This document shows positions 25,886 to 34,437 of a stretch of DNA of 64,000 nt, piece by piece. Where the stretch lies: positions 1-64,000 of the forward strand of contig DATIDG010000065.1 in assembly GCA_035456405.1 (NCBI GenBank). Reading direction: 5' to 3'. The translations under genes were made by a program, and so were the position numbers. The notes under the pieces were generated by a model. The model saw only the letters and a list, made by a program, of their open reading frames with translations. It did no database searches and was not told the origin of the DNA. Position 1 is the stretch's first letter. Every line of letters begins with the position of its first letter. Source of the DNA: JAGVSZ01 sp035456405. GTDB taxonomy: Bacteria; Pseudomonadota; Gammaproteobacteria; Burkholderiales; SG8-39.

Positions 25886-27512
25886 CTAGCCGCCTGCGAT
25901 CGCAGGCACGAGCGCGACCCGATCTCCCGAGCGCACCGGCGCCGCCGTCTCGCCCGAAAGGATCATCTCGTCGTTCAGGGCGACGTTGACTTGATGTCCC
26001 GCGAGCCATTCGCTCGCCTCGGGTAGCCGGCGGGCGACCGCGGCGCGCAGCTCCGCGACGCTCGCGACCGGCTCGTCGACGACGAGCTCGTGGTCGGCGA
26101 CGCCGGGGCAGTCACCCGGCAGTGCCACGCGCACGGCGAACCCGGTCGTCACCTGCGCGAGGCGCTCGTGCCAGTCCGATTTCGGCACGCCGTCCGCGTC
26201 GAGCCCGGTGTGCGCGTAGAAGCGGCCCTTCAGCTTCTCCAGCTCGGCCGGGTCGACGCGCTCGCCCTTGAACGGGCCGACCGTGATCGGCTCCTCGAAC
26301 CAGCGCGCCGGGAGCGTGTCGTCGCGCGCGCGCAGGCCGAGGCGGTGGTTCAGCAGCCGCTCGATGCCGGCGATGTTGCGGCCGGCCTCCTCGATCGACT
26401 GCTCGTCGAAGGGCACGGCGGTGAGGTTCGAGACCTGCGCGGCGAAGTCGGCGAGGTCGGGCAGCGTCGGCGAATTGAAGAGCTTGGTGTCGAACCGGCA
26501 CATGCCGACGGAGTCGCCGACGGCGAAGGTGTTCTCGCACTTGCGCACCGCGAACTCCTTGCCGTCGTAGCTCGTCGGCTGCGGCGAGACGGTGCCGCCG
26601 TAGAGCGCGGTCTTGAGGTCCGGGTTGTCGTTGATGCGCGCGTTGATCTCGAGGGTGCCGCGGTTGCGCAGATGATCCATGCCGCGCGTAGCGACCGCGA
26701 GCCCGAGCGCGAACGCCTTCAGGATGCGCGCGTCGTGCGGATCGGACTGGAAGAGGCCCTTCACCGCCATGCGGTAACGCAACGCCTCGGCGGGGTACTT
26801 GCCCTTGTCGACCGCCCTTCAGGTCGGCGCCGAACTCGTCCTGCGAGGGCTTACCGAGGATGAGGATCGCCTTGAGCCGCAGCGCGCCCATCTTTGCGCC
26901 GCCGCCGCCGCGCGCAAAGATCGACTTCGGGCCGCCCATGATGCCGCTGCACAGCGCGAGGTTCTCGCCGGCGCTGGTGATGCGCACCATCGCCATGTCC
27001 TTGCGCTCGGTGCAATGGAAGTCGCGCTCGATCGCCGGCACCAGGTCGATGTTGTTCATCCCGACGTACGGCGCCGCGGCGGCGAACTTCACCTCGCCCT
27101 GCGAGATCGTGACGAGCGACCATTCCGGGGCGCGGCGGTAGAGCACGATCTGGTCGTAGCCGTGCCGCTTCGCAAACGCAGGGAAGTAGTCGCCGCCGTT
27201 CGCGTCCAGGATCGCGTACGAGTCCGGCGACTTGCTGGTGAAGTTGCCGCGCGTCGCCGACGGCATGTGGCTCGTCAGGACGCCCGCGCCGAAGATGAGC
27301 GGGACCTCCGGGTCGAGCGCGTCGCGGCTGGACAGCAGCCACATGTTGGCGCCGCGGCCGCCGAGGAACGTCTCCAGCACCTCGCGCGGCAGGTACTTGC
27401 GGCGCGTCTCCCGGCGCTCGAGATCGACGAAGAGCGTGGCCCCCTGGCTGGGATATTGCGGCGCGTCACGCAGGCGGCCGCACAGGCGGTCGACGAGGGT
27501 GCGGATGGCCAT
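25886..27512 (-). pseudogene. aldehyde:ferredoxin oxidoreductase fused to MoaD domain, disrupted
   Basis: From ATG 27512 (GGAGGGATC before it) the N-terminal domain of a tungsten aldehyde oxidoreductase is clear (FLGGRGANMWLL, ATRGNFTSKSPDSYAI, FARGGGGAKMGALRLKAIL). Just after it, about residue 235, the frame breaks at 26815-26817; downstream, in another frame, the C-terminal domain appears (AVKGLFQSD, RGMDHLRNRG, VGDSVGMCRF with one cluster Cys). The middle domain with the CxxCxxxC motif is missing, roughly 150-190 residues. The last 75 residues are a MoaD/ThiS-like sulfur carrier ending VPAIAGG. The AOR-MoaD fusion is real in the second frame; the lesion makes it a probable pseudogene or an assembly fault. 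Confidence 0.8.
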
Positions 27513-27572
27513 GATCCCTCCTGGTCCGGGCTGACTCAGGGCCACGATACCCACCGTCCGGGGGGACGGGGT

Positions 27573-27586
27573 TTGACGAGGATCAC
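27573..27586. promoter_or_regulatory. FNR/DNR-type site upstream of the AOR gene
   Basis: TTGACGAGGATCAC, 13 of 14 positions as expected for TTGAY-N4-ATCAA, lies 60 bp upstream of the AOR ATG. Confidence 0.55.
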
Positions 27587-27597
27587 GTCCGGGCCAG

Positions 27598-27618
27598 ATT
27601 GTTTGGGGCCCAAACAAT
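27598..27618. promoter_or_regulatory. perfect 21-bp palindrome
   Basis: ATTGTTTGGG (27598-27607), a central G, and CCCAAACAAT (27609-27618) form a perfect inverted repeat. It is AT-rich against a GC-rich background and sits between the small membrane-protein stop and the AOR promoter. It could be a repressor operator or a hairpin at the 3' end of the paaK transcript; there is no U-run. Confidence 0.5.
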
Positions 27619-27627
27619 TCCCGGGCG

Positions 27628-27735
27628 TCAGTCCCTCCGCCGGCTGCGCCGGAACTCCCGGAAGACCCACCAGAACACCACCGCGGCGAACCCCACGTTC
27701 AGCACGACCGCGAAGATCAGGAACGCCGGGCTCAT
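27628..27735 (-). CDS. 35-residue single-span membrane protein
   Basis: From ATG 27735 the frame encodes SPAFLIFAVVLNVGFAAVVF, one membrane helix, then a basic tail FREFRRSRRRD. Its ATG overlaps the ligase stop (ATGA), so it is translationally coupled to the phenylacetate-CoA ligase. Too short to assign to a family; the coupling and normal codon use make it likely real. A small anchor or regulator of the arylacetate pathway is a guess. Confidence 0.5.
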   Translation of the reverse strand: MSPAFLIFAVVLNVGFAAVVFWWVFREFRRSRRRD

Positions 27736-29048
27736 GATGCCTTCGGCCGGGTGTCGATCACCCGCTTCGCCTTTCCGGCGGAGCGCTCGATCGCTCCGGG
27801 GCGGACGAGGACGACGTGCGTCGTGACGCCCACGTACGACTTGATGTGGTGCTCGAGCTCGCGCGCGGCGCGGGACCAGGCGGCCTCGCCCGCGTCGGCG
27901 AACTCCGGCTTTACCTCCACGCGCACCGCGAGCTCGTCGAGGTGGCGCGGCCGCGACACCTCGAGCTGGTAGTGCGCCGACAGCGCCGGCGCCTTCAGGA
28001 CGAGCTCCTCGATCTGGCTCGGGAAGACGTTCACGCCGCGGATGATCAGCATGTCGTCGCTGCGCCCGGCAATCTTGTCGATGCGCCGCATCGCGGGACG
28101 CGCCGTCCCCGGCAGGAGCCGCGTGAGGTCGCGCGTGCGGTAGCGCACCACCGGCAGCGCCTGCTTGGTGAGCGAGGTGAACACCAGCTCCCCGAACTCG
28201 CCCTCGGGCAGCACCCGGCCCGTGGCCGGGTCGATGATCTCGGGATAGAAGTGATCCTCCCAGACGTGGCAGCCGTCCTTCGTCTCGGCGCACTCCATCG
28301 CGACGCCCGGGCCGATCACCTCCGAGAGCCCGTAGCACTCGATCGCGTCGAGGCCGAAACGCGCCTCGATCTCACGGCGCATCTCGTTCGTCCATGGCTC
28401 GGCGCCGAGGAGCGCGATGCGGAGCCGACTCGAGCGCGGATCGACGCCCTGGCGCTCGAACTCGTCGGCTAGCGCCAGCATGTAGGAAGGCGTCGAGGCG
28501 ATCACGTCCGGCTCGAAGTCGAGAATGAGCTGCACCTGCCGCTCGGTCTGGCCGCCCGCGACGGGAACGACCGTGGCGCCGAGCCGCTCGGCGCCGTAGT
28601 GCATGCCGAGGCCGCCGGTGAAGAGCCCGTAGCCGAGCGCGTTGTGCACGAGGTCGGTCGGGCGCACGCCCGCCGCACGCATCGACCGCGCCACGACCTC
28701 GGCCCACACGTCGAGATCGCCGCGCGTGTAGCCGACCACCGTCGGCTTGCCGGTGGTGCCGCTGGAGGCGTGGATGCGGACCACGTCGTCCATCGGCACC
28801 GCGAACATGCCGAACGGATAGTTCGCGCGCAAATCCTGCTTCGTGGTGAACGGAAACCGGGACAGGTCCTCGAGCGTGCGGAGGTCGCCGGGCCGGACGC
28901 CTGCCGCATCGAACGCCGCGCGGTAATGAGGCACGCGCTCGTACGCGTGCCCGAGCGACCGGCGCATGCGCTCGAGCTGCACGCGCGCGAGCTCGTCGCG
29001 GCTCGCGTGCTCCAGCGGATCGGAATCCCCCTGCCTCATTCCGCCCAT
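27732..29048 (-). CDS. paaK: phenylacetate-CoA ligase family enzyme
   Basis: A 438-residue acyl-adenylate ligase of the PaaK subfamily. HASSGTTGKPTVVGYTRGDL is the ATP-binding loop, CYGLSEVIGPGVAMEC and RTRDLTRLL are the A5 and A7-like motifs, GRSDDMLIIRGVNVFPSQIE the hinge, and the C-terminal domain ends with the catalytic Lys region SAGKAKRVIDTR. It activates phenylacetate or a related arylacetate to its CoA ester. ATG at 29048; its stop overlaps the downstream small ORF. A divergent PadBCD-like operon and a shared FNR/DNR-like site lie upstream, fitting anaerobic phenylacetate degradation. Confidence 0.88.
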   Translation of the reverse strand: MGGMRQGDSDPLEHASRDELARVQLERMRRSLGHAYERVPHYRAAFDAAGVRPGDLRTLEDLSRFPFTTKQDLRANYPFGMFAVPMDDVVRIHASSGTTGKPTVVGYTRGDLDVWAEVVARSMRAAGVRPTDLVHNALGYGLFTGGLGMHYGAERLGATVVPVAGGQTERQVQLILDFEPDVIASTPSYMLALADEFERQGVDPRSSRLRIALLGAEPWTNEMRREIEARFGLDAIECYGLSEVIGPGVAMECAETKDGCHVWEDHFYPEIIDPATGRVLPEGEFGELVFTSLTKQALPVVRYRTRDLTRLLPGTARPAMRRIDKIAGRSDDMLIIRGVNVFPSQIEELVLKAPALSAHYQLEVSRPRHLDELAVRVEVKPEFADAGEAAWSRAARELEHHIKSYVGVTTHVVLVRPGAIERSAGKAKRVIDTRPKAS

Positions 29049-29074
29049 GCTAGGGAGGAGCGTTCCGGCGGCTT

Positions 29075-29088
29075 TTGGCCTGGATCAA
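29075..29088. promoter_or_regulatory. FNR/DNR-type site in the divergent paaK/thioesterase promoter
   Basis: TTGGCCTGGATCAA: the right half ATCAA is perfect, the left half TTGGC differs at two positions. It lies 27 bp from the paaK start and about 100 bp from the thioesterase start and could serve both directions. Confidence 0.5.
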
Positions 29089-29191
29089 GAGAACCGTCGA
29101 ATTCGGCCCTGTAGACTGTGCGGACTTCGCGCGCGGTGCAGCAGTGCGGCGTGCGTTTTCAGCGAGTAAGATCGACACTCTCGGAGGAACG

Positions 29192-29599
29192 ATGAAGGAC
29201 AGCCTCAAGCCCGGCCTGACGGCCACGCGCCGCATCACGATCGACAAGCCGCGCACGATCGACTTCCTCGGCGAAGCCCTGCGCGTCTACGCGACGCCCG
29301 AGCTGGTGCGCGACTTCGAGATCGCGTGCCGGGAGTTCCTGCTCGCGCACTGCGACGCGGGCGAGGACTCGGTTGGCACCGGCATCAGCATCACGCACAG
29401 CGGCGCGACGCTGCTCGGCATGAGCGTCGAGATCGCGCTGACGGTCAAGGCGGTCGAGGGGCGCAAGGTCACGTTCGATCTCGTCGCGCGCGACGGTGCG
29501 GAGGAGATCAGCCGCGGCGAGCACGGCCGCTTCGTCGTCGAGGTGGAGAAGCTGCGTGCGCGCGTCGCCGCGAAGGCGGCGAAGACTGCCGGAGGATAG
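29192..29599 (+). CDS. FlK-like hotdog thioesterase
   Basis: A 135-residue hotdog-fold thioesterase of the fluoroacetyl-CoA thioesterase type. GTGISITHSGATLLGMSVEI replaces the family's central H-x-A-x-T-P-x-G pattern, and RGEHGRFVVEVEKL contains the C-terminal catalytic-type His. It probably releases CoA from an acyl-CoA, perhaps phenylglyoxylyl- or another product of the adjacent molybdenum enzyme. PadBCD of Thauera also removes CoA after oxidation, which would fit, but this is inference. ATG at 29192 with GGAGGA 4-9 nt upstream; 11 bp before the next gene. Confidence 0.75.
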   Translation: MKDSLKPGLTATRRITIDKPRTIDFLGEALRVYATPELVRDFEIACREFLLAHCDAGEDSVGTGISITHSGATLLGMSVEIALTVKAVEGRKVTFDLVARDGAEEISRGEHGRFVVEVEKLRARVAAKAAKTAGG

Positions 29600-29610
29600 G
29601 AGGGGCGCTC

Positions 29611-32331
29611 ATGACCGGTCCGGTGCGCAAGGTCCCGCAGTACTGCTACCAGTGCGTGGCGGGCCCGGATCTCCTCACCGTGAAGGTGGTCGACGGCATC
29701 GCGACCGAGGTCGAGCCGAACTTCGCCGCCGCCGAGGTGCATCCGGGGGGCGGGAAGTGCTGCGTGAAGGCCTTCGGCATCGTGCAGAAGACCTACAACC
29801 CGAACCGGTGCCTGCGGCCGATGAAGCGCACCAATCCCAACAAGGGGCGCGACCACGACCCGGGCTTCGTGCCGATCTCGTGGGACGAGGCGCTAGACCT
29901 CGTCGCAGGCAAGCTGAACGAGATCCGCGCGAAGGGGCTCACCGACGAGATCGGCTATCCGCGCGTCGCCGCGAGTTTCGGCGGCGGCGGGACGCCGACC
30001 TACTACATGGGCACGTTCCCGGCGTTCCTTGCGGCCTGGGGCGCGGTCGACTTCAGCTTCGGCAGCGGACAAGGCGTGAAGTGCTATCACTCGGAGCACC
30101 TGTACGGCGAGCTGTGGCACCGCGCGTTCACCGTCTGCCCCGACACGCCGACGACGAAGTACGTGCTCTCGTTCGGCGCCAACACCGAGGCCTCGGGCGG
30201 CGTGGCGGGCGCGTGGCGGCATGCGGCCGCGCGTGTCCGGGGCCTGAAGCGCGTGCAGATCGAGCCGCACCTCTCGGTGACCGGCGCGGCCTCCGCGGAG
30301 TGGATCCCGATCAAGCCGAAGACCGATCCCGCGTTCCTGTTCGGCATGATCCGCGTGCTCCTGCACGAGAAGCCGCGCGACGCGCTCGACATCTTCTTCC
30401 TGAAGCACCACACCGGCTCGCCGTACCTCGTCGGCCCGAACGGTTTCTTCCTACGCGATCCAGCCACGCGGAAGCCGCTGCTGTGGGATGCGAAGCGAAA
30501 TGCGGTCGCGCCGTTCGACGCGCCGGACACTGAGCCGGCGCTCGAGGGGCGGTTCACGGTCGACGCGATCGAGGTCGGCGCCGACGGACAGGAGTGGCAG
30601 CACGCCGGCATCGAGGCGACGACCGCGTTCGCGAAGCTCGCCGAGCACATGAAGCAGTACACGCCCGAGTGGGCGGAGAAGGTCTGCGACATCAGGCCCG
30701 GCACGATCCGCCGCATTGCGGGCGAGTACCTCGAGCACGCGCAGGTCGGTGCGACGATCGAGATCGAGGGCGAGACCCTCCCGCTGCGCCCGGTCGCGAT
30801 CGCGCTCGGCAAGACGGTCACGAACGGCTGGGGCGGGTACGAAGCCTGCTACGCGCGGACGCTGCTCGCTTGCCTGATCGGGGGGCTCGAGGTCCCGGGC
30901 GGCACGCTCGGCACGACGGTGCGGCTCAACCGGCCCGCGACCTCGCGGCAGGCGAGCATCTCGCGCGGCCCCGACGGGTTCATGCACTACCCGATGAACC
31001 CGACCGGGAAAGACACGTGGCAGCGCGTGCCGAAGGTGCGCAATGCCCACGCGACGCTCGTGCCGCTGTCGGCGAACTCGCCGTGGAGCCAGGCGCTCGG
31101 GCCGACGCACCTCGCTTGGATGTTCAGGAGGCAGGCCCCTGAGCACTGGCCGGAGGTCACTGCGCCCGGCCTGTGGTTCGTGTACCGGACGAACCCGTCG
31201 ATCTCGTTCTGGGAGACTCGGGAGATCGAGAAGCGCGTCGCGGAGTTCCCGTTCACCGTGGCGTTCGCGTACACGATCGACGAGACGAACTGGATGGCCG
31301 ACGTGCTGCTGCCCGAGGCGACCGACATCGAGTCGACGCAGCTCATCCGCATCGGCGGCACCAAGTTCATCGAGGCGTTCTGGGACCACGAGGGGTTCGC
31401 GCTCCGCCAGCCCGCGGTCGCCCCGCGTGGCGAGACGCGCGACATGACCGACATCGCCACCGAGCTCGCCGCGCGCACCGGGCTGCTCGAGAAGTACAAC
31501 GGCGCAATCAACCGCGGTGCCGCCGGGGCGGCGCTCGCGGGCGCGGGCTGGGACTTCTCGCTCGACGCCGCGCAGGAGCACGACGCCGCGACCATCTGGG
31601 ATCGCGTGTGCCGCGCGGCGAGCGCCGAAGTCACCGACGGGAAGGCGACCGACGGACTCGACTGGTATCGGGAGCACGGCTACCGGACACGGCCCATTCC
31701 GCGGCTGACCTGGTACCTCTTTCCAGAATTGCGCAAGCAGGGCATCCGCTTCGAGATGCCGTACCAGGAACGGCTGTTCCGCATCGGCAAGGAGCTCGGG
31801 GCGCGGCTGCACGACGTCGGCATCGGCTGGTGGGACACGCAGCTCACCGAGTATCAGGCGCTGCCGGCGGTGAAGGACTTCCCGGGCATCTGGGAAAAGG
31901 ATGCGGCGAAGCACGGCTCGATCGGGGATTTTCCGTTCTGGCTGCTCACCTCGCGCAGCATGCAATACGCGTGGGGCGCGAACGTCGGCAGCCAGCTGAT
32001 GGACGAGGTCGCCGGTAACCTGCGCGGCCATCGCGGGGTGGTGATCAACACCGGCACCGCGCGCAAGCTCGGCATCGAGGAGGGCGATCTCGTCGAAGTG
32101 CGCTCCTATGTCCAGTCGACGCGCGGTCCGGCGATCCTGAAGCAGGGCATCCGCCCCGACACGCTCCTCATGATCGGGCAGTTCGACCAGTGGGCGCAGC
32201 CCTACGCCAAGGACATGCACGCGCCGAGCATGAACGCGCTCGTGCCGATGTCGCTCGACCTCACCGACGCGACCGGCTCGGCGGCCGATCTCGTGCGCGT
32301 CGGCATCAAGAGAGTGAGCGCCGCTGCATGA
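29611..32331 (+). CDS. molybdopterin oxidoreductase, PadB-like catalytic subunit
   Basis: A 906-residue DMSO-reductase-family subunit. The N-terminus has C12 and C15 (CYQC) and C50/C51, but Pro19 sits where the third cysteine of a classic CxxCxxxC would be. SWDEALDLVAGKLNEIR, then LSFGANTEASGGVAG, VAIALGKTVTNGWGG and the C-terminal GVVINTGTARKLGIEEGDLV are the molybdopterin-guanine-dinucleotide-binding regions. Size and context (adjacent four-cluster subunit, membrane anchor, phenylacetate-CoA ligase) fit phenylacetyl-CoA:acceptor oxidoreductase. There is no Tat signal, so it should face the cytoplasm. Another arylacetyl-CoA substrate is possible. Start ATG at 29611 with GGAGGATAGGAGG before it. 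Confidence 0.72.
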   Translation: MTGPVRKVPQYCYQCVAGPDLLTVKVVDGIATEVEPNFAAAEVHPGGGKCCVKAFGIVQKTYNPNRCLRPMKRTNPNKGRDHDPGFVPISWDEALDLVAGKLNEIRAKGLTDEIGYPRVAASFGGGGTPTYYMGTFPAFLAAWGAVDFSFGSGQGVKCYHSEHLYGELWHRAFTVCPDTPTTKYVLSFGANTEASGGVAGAWRHAAARVRGLKRVQIEPHLSVTGAASAEWIPIKPKTDPAFLFGMIRVLLHEKPRDALDIFFLKHHTGSPYLVGPNGFFLRDPATRKPLLWDAKRNAVAPFDAPDTEPALEGRFTVDAIEVGADGQEWQHAGIEATTAFAKLAEHMKQYTPEWAEKVCDIRPGTIRRIAGEYLEHAQVGATIEIEGETLPLRPVAIALGKTVTNGWGGYEACYARTLLACLIGGLEVPGGTLGTTVRLNRPATSRQASISRGPDGFMHYPMNPTGKDTWQRVPKVRNAHATLVPLSANSPWSQALGPTHLAWMFRRQAPEHWPEVTAPGLWFVYRTNPSISFWETREIEKRVAEFPFTVAFAYTIDETNWMADVLLPEATDIESTQLIRIGGTKFIEAFWDHEGFALRQPAVAPRGETRDMTDIATELAARTGLLEKYNGAINRGAAGAALAGAGWDFSLDAAQEHDAATIWDRVCRAASAEVTDGKATDGLDWYREHGYRTRPIPRLTWYLFPELRKQGIRFEMPYQERLFRIGKELGARLHDVGIGWWDTQLTEYQALPAVKDFPGIWEKDAAKHGSIGDFPFWLLTSRSMQYAWGANVGSQLMDEVAGNLRGHRGVVINTGTARKLGIEEGDLVEVRSYVQSTRGPAILKQGIRPDTLLMIGQFDQWAQPYAKDMHAPSMNALVPMSLDLTDATGSAADLVRVGIKRVSAAA

Positions 32332-32975
32332 CCCGCTGGGCCATGACGGTGGACCTGCGCCGGTGCATCGGCTGCCAGACGTGCACCGCCGCGTGCAAGC
32401 AGGCGAATGCGACGCCGCCCGGCACCCAGTGGCGCCAGGTGCTCGACATGGAGAGCGGGGAGTACCCGGACGTGCGCCGCACGTTCGTCCCGGTCGGCTG
32501 CATGCACTGCGCCGATCCGCCCTGCGTGCACGTGTGCCCGACGACCGCGACCCGCAAGCGCGCGGACGGCCTCGTCACGATGGACTACGACGTGTGCATC
32601 GGCTGCGGCTACTGCGCGGTCGCGTGCCCCTACCAGGCGCGGCACATCAACCACCGGAGGAGCTACGCCTACGGGGACGCGCCGGACGAGACGGAGGCCG
32701 CGCGCTTCGACCCGAAGCGCATGTCGGTCGCGAACAAGTGCACCTTCTGCGTCGACCGCATCGACGCCGGGCTCGCGCAGGGCCTCAAGCCGGGCGTCGA
32801 CCCGGAGGCGACGCCGGCGTGCGTGAACTCGTGCATCACCCAGACCTACGCGTTCGGGGATCTCGAGGATCCGGCTTCGAACGTGTCGCAGCTCCTCGCC
32901 GAAAACCACTGGTTCCGCATGCACGAGGAGCTCGGCACCGACCCGGGGATCTATTACATCGTGGACGGCAAATGA
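32328..32975 (+). CDS. four-cluster ferredoxin subunit (PadC/DmsB-like)
   Basis: A 215-residue electron-transfer subunit with four 4Fe-4S motifs: CIGCQTCTAACKQAN, GCMHCADPPCVHVCP, CIGCGYCAVACP and CTFCVDRID with a distant CVNSC. Pattern and length fit the DmsB/NrfC/PadC group. It carries electrons from the molybdenum subunit to the membrane anchor. ATG overlaps the upstream stop (ATGA), and its own stop overlaps the next start, so all three are coupled. Confidence 0.88.
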   Translation: MTRWAMTVDLRRCIGCQTCTAACKQANATPPGTQWRQVLDMESGEYPDVRRTFVPVGCMHCADPPCVHVCPTTATRKRADGLVTMDYDVCIGCGYCAVACPYQARHINHRRSYAYGDAPDETEAARFDPKRMSVANKCTFCVDRIDAGLAQGLKPGVDPEATPACVNSCITQTYAFGDLEDPASNVSQLLAENHWFRMHEELGTDPGIYYIVDGK

Positions 32976-33856
32976 GCCACGCCGCACCCCGACCGGGGCG
33001 CGTCGAGCCCTGGATCCAGAGCCATTGGGACCTGCGCGCGGCCGGCAACTTCATCGGCGGGGGCAGCGGCACCGGTCTCCTGATCGCAGGCGCGTTCGCG
33101 GCTGGCGCGGCATACCGGCCGTTCGCGCTCGTGGGCCTCGCGCTCGTCGCAGCGGGTCTCTTCTGCGTGTTCCTCGAGATCGGCCGCCACCTGCGCGCGC
33201 CGCGCGTCCTCACCCATCTCGGGCGCTCGTGGATGACGAGCGAGGCGGTCGTCGCGCCGTTCCTGTTCGGCGCGGGGCTCGCGGCGGCGTGGTATCAGAC
33301 CCCGCTCTTCGTCTGGCTCACCGCGCTCCTCGCGGCGGCGTACCTCTACTGCCAGGCGCGCATACTGCACGCCGGGAAAGGCATCCCGGCGTGGCGCGAG
33401 CCGCGCGTCATCCCGCTCATTGTGGTGACCGGCCTGGCCGAGGGCGTCGGGCTCACGGTTGCCCTGCTCGCAATTCTGGGCCCACTCTCGCCCGTGCCCT
33501 GGCCGGCGCTCGTGCTCGCAGTGCTGCTCGTCGCGCGCACCGTCGCGTGGCGCGGGTATCGCAAGCGCCTGCAGGCGCCGACGCGCGCGCTCGCTGCGCT
33601 CGACCAGGGGCGACTCGCGTTCGACCGGATCGGCAACTGGGTCGCCGCGCCGCTCGCGGTGATCGCAGCGGTGCTCGCGTCCGGGCCGGTCGCGGCGTGG
33701 CTCGCCGCCGCGGCGGGCGTGCTCGCGGTGGCGGGCGGCTGGCACCTCAAGATCACGCTCGTCACCCGCGCGGCCTACAACCAGGGCTTCGCGCTGCCCG
33801 CACTCCCGGTGCGGGGAAAGGGCTCGCCGGGCGCTGCGGCCAAGCCGGGCTGGTGA
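32972..33856 (+). CDS. membrane anchor subunit (PadD/DmsC-like)
   Basis: A 294-residue membrane protein with about eight helices; EIGRHLRAPRVLTHLGRSWM and TRAAYNQGFALPALPVRG resemble DmsC-like quinone-reactive anchors. It should pass electrons to the quinone pool. It starts four bases before the preceding stop. The last ~15 residues are hydrophilic and cytoplasmic. Third gene of the PadBCD-like operon. Confidence 0.78.
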   Translation: MSHAAPRPGRVEPWIQSHWDLRAAGNFIGGGSGTGLLIAGAFAAGAAYRPFALVGLALVAAGLFCVFLEIGRHLRAPRVLTHLGRSWMTSEAVVAPFLFGAGLAAAWYQTPLFVWLTALLAAAYLYCQARILHAGKGIPAWREPRVIPLIVVTGLAEGVGLTVALLAILGPLSPVPWPALVLAVLLVARTVAWRGYRKRLQAPTRALAALDQGRLAFDRIGNWVAAPLAVIAAVLASGPVAAWLAAAAGVLAVAGGWHLKITLVTRAAYNQGFALPALPVRGKGSPGAAAKPGW

Positions 33857-33881
33857 GCGCGGCGCCTTGTCTCGGCCTCCC

Positions 33882-33895
33882 TTAACGCGCATCAA
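33882..33895. promoter_or_regulatory. FNR/DNR-type site upstream of the hemerythrin gene
   Basis: TTAACGCGCATCAA, with a perfect right half and one change in the left, 58 bp upstream of the hemerythrin ATG. Confidence 0.55.
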
Positions 33896-33953
33896 AGCCT
33901 GCGCGCCACGCCGTCGGGAAGATGCTCTCCACCGAGCCCCGTCAGGAGGAGAG

Positions 33954-34385
33954 ATGTCCAGCATCAGCGAAGCAATGACGCGCGACCACCGCGCCTGCGA
34001 CGAGCGCTTCGCCGCGGCCGAGGGCGCGGCGGCGGACGGCGACTGGGCGCGCGCGGCGAGCGCGTTCGTCACCTTCCGCACGGCGATGGAGCATCACTTC
34101 ACCGTCGAGGAGGAGACCCTGTTCCCGTCGTTCGAGCGCCACACCGGCATGACCGCGGGCCCCACCGAAATGATGCGGATGGAGCACGCGGAGATGCGCG
34201 AGCTGTTCGAGCGTCTCGCGGTGGCTGCCGCGGCGCACGACGCCGACGATTTTCTCGGCCTCGCCGAGACCCTCAATCTCCTCATGCAGCAGCACAACAT
34301 GAAGGAGGAGCAGGTCCTCTACGCGCTCATGGACGAGAAGCTCGGCGGCGAGGCAGCAGGCCTCCTCGCCGCGCTCGCCCGTTGA
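33954..34385 (+). CDS. hemerythrin-domain protein
   Basis: A 143-residue hemerythrin HHE-type protein. His-containing helices are TRDHRACDERF, MEHHFTVEEETLFPSFE, RMEHAEMRELF and QQHNMKEEQVLY, the di-iron ligand set. GAGGAGAG directly precedes the ATG. Such proteins bind O2 or NO, or act in di-iron repair. An FNR/DNR-like site upstream and the following membrane proteins suggest a nitrosative or redox-stress role. It is the first gene of a cluster of heme-copper-like membrane genes. Confidence 0.85.
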   Translation: MSSISEAMTRDHRACDERFAAAEGAAADGDWARAASAFVTFRTAMEHHFTVEEETLFPSFERHTGMTAGPTEMMRMEHAEMRELFERLAVAAAAHDADDFLGLAETLNLLMQQHNMKEEQVLYALMDEKLGGEAAGLLAALAR

Positions 34386-34437
34386 GGCAGGTCACCGGCT
34401 GGCGCGGCAGGCGCCGCGGGCCGGCCCGCGCTCACCC

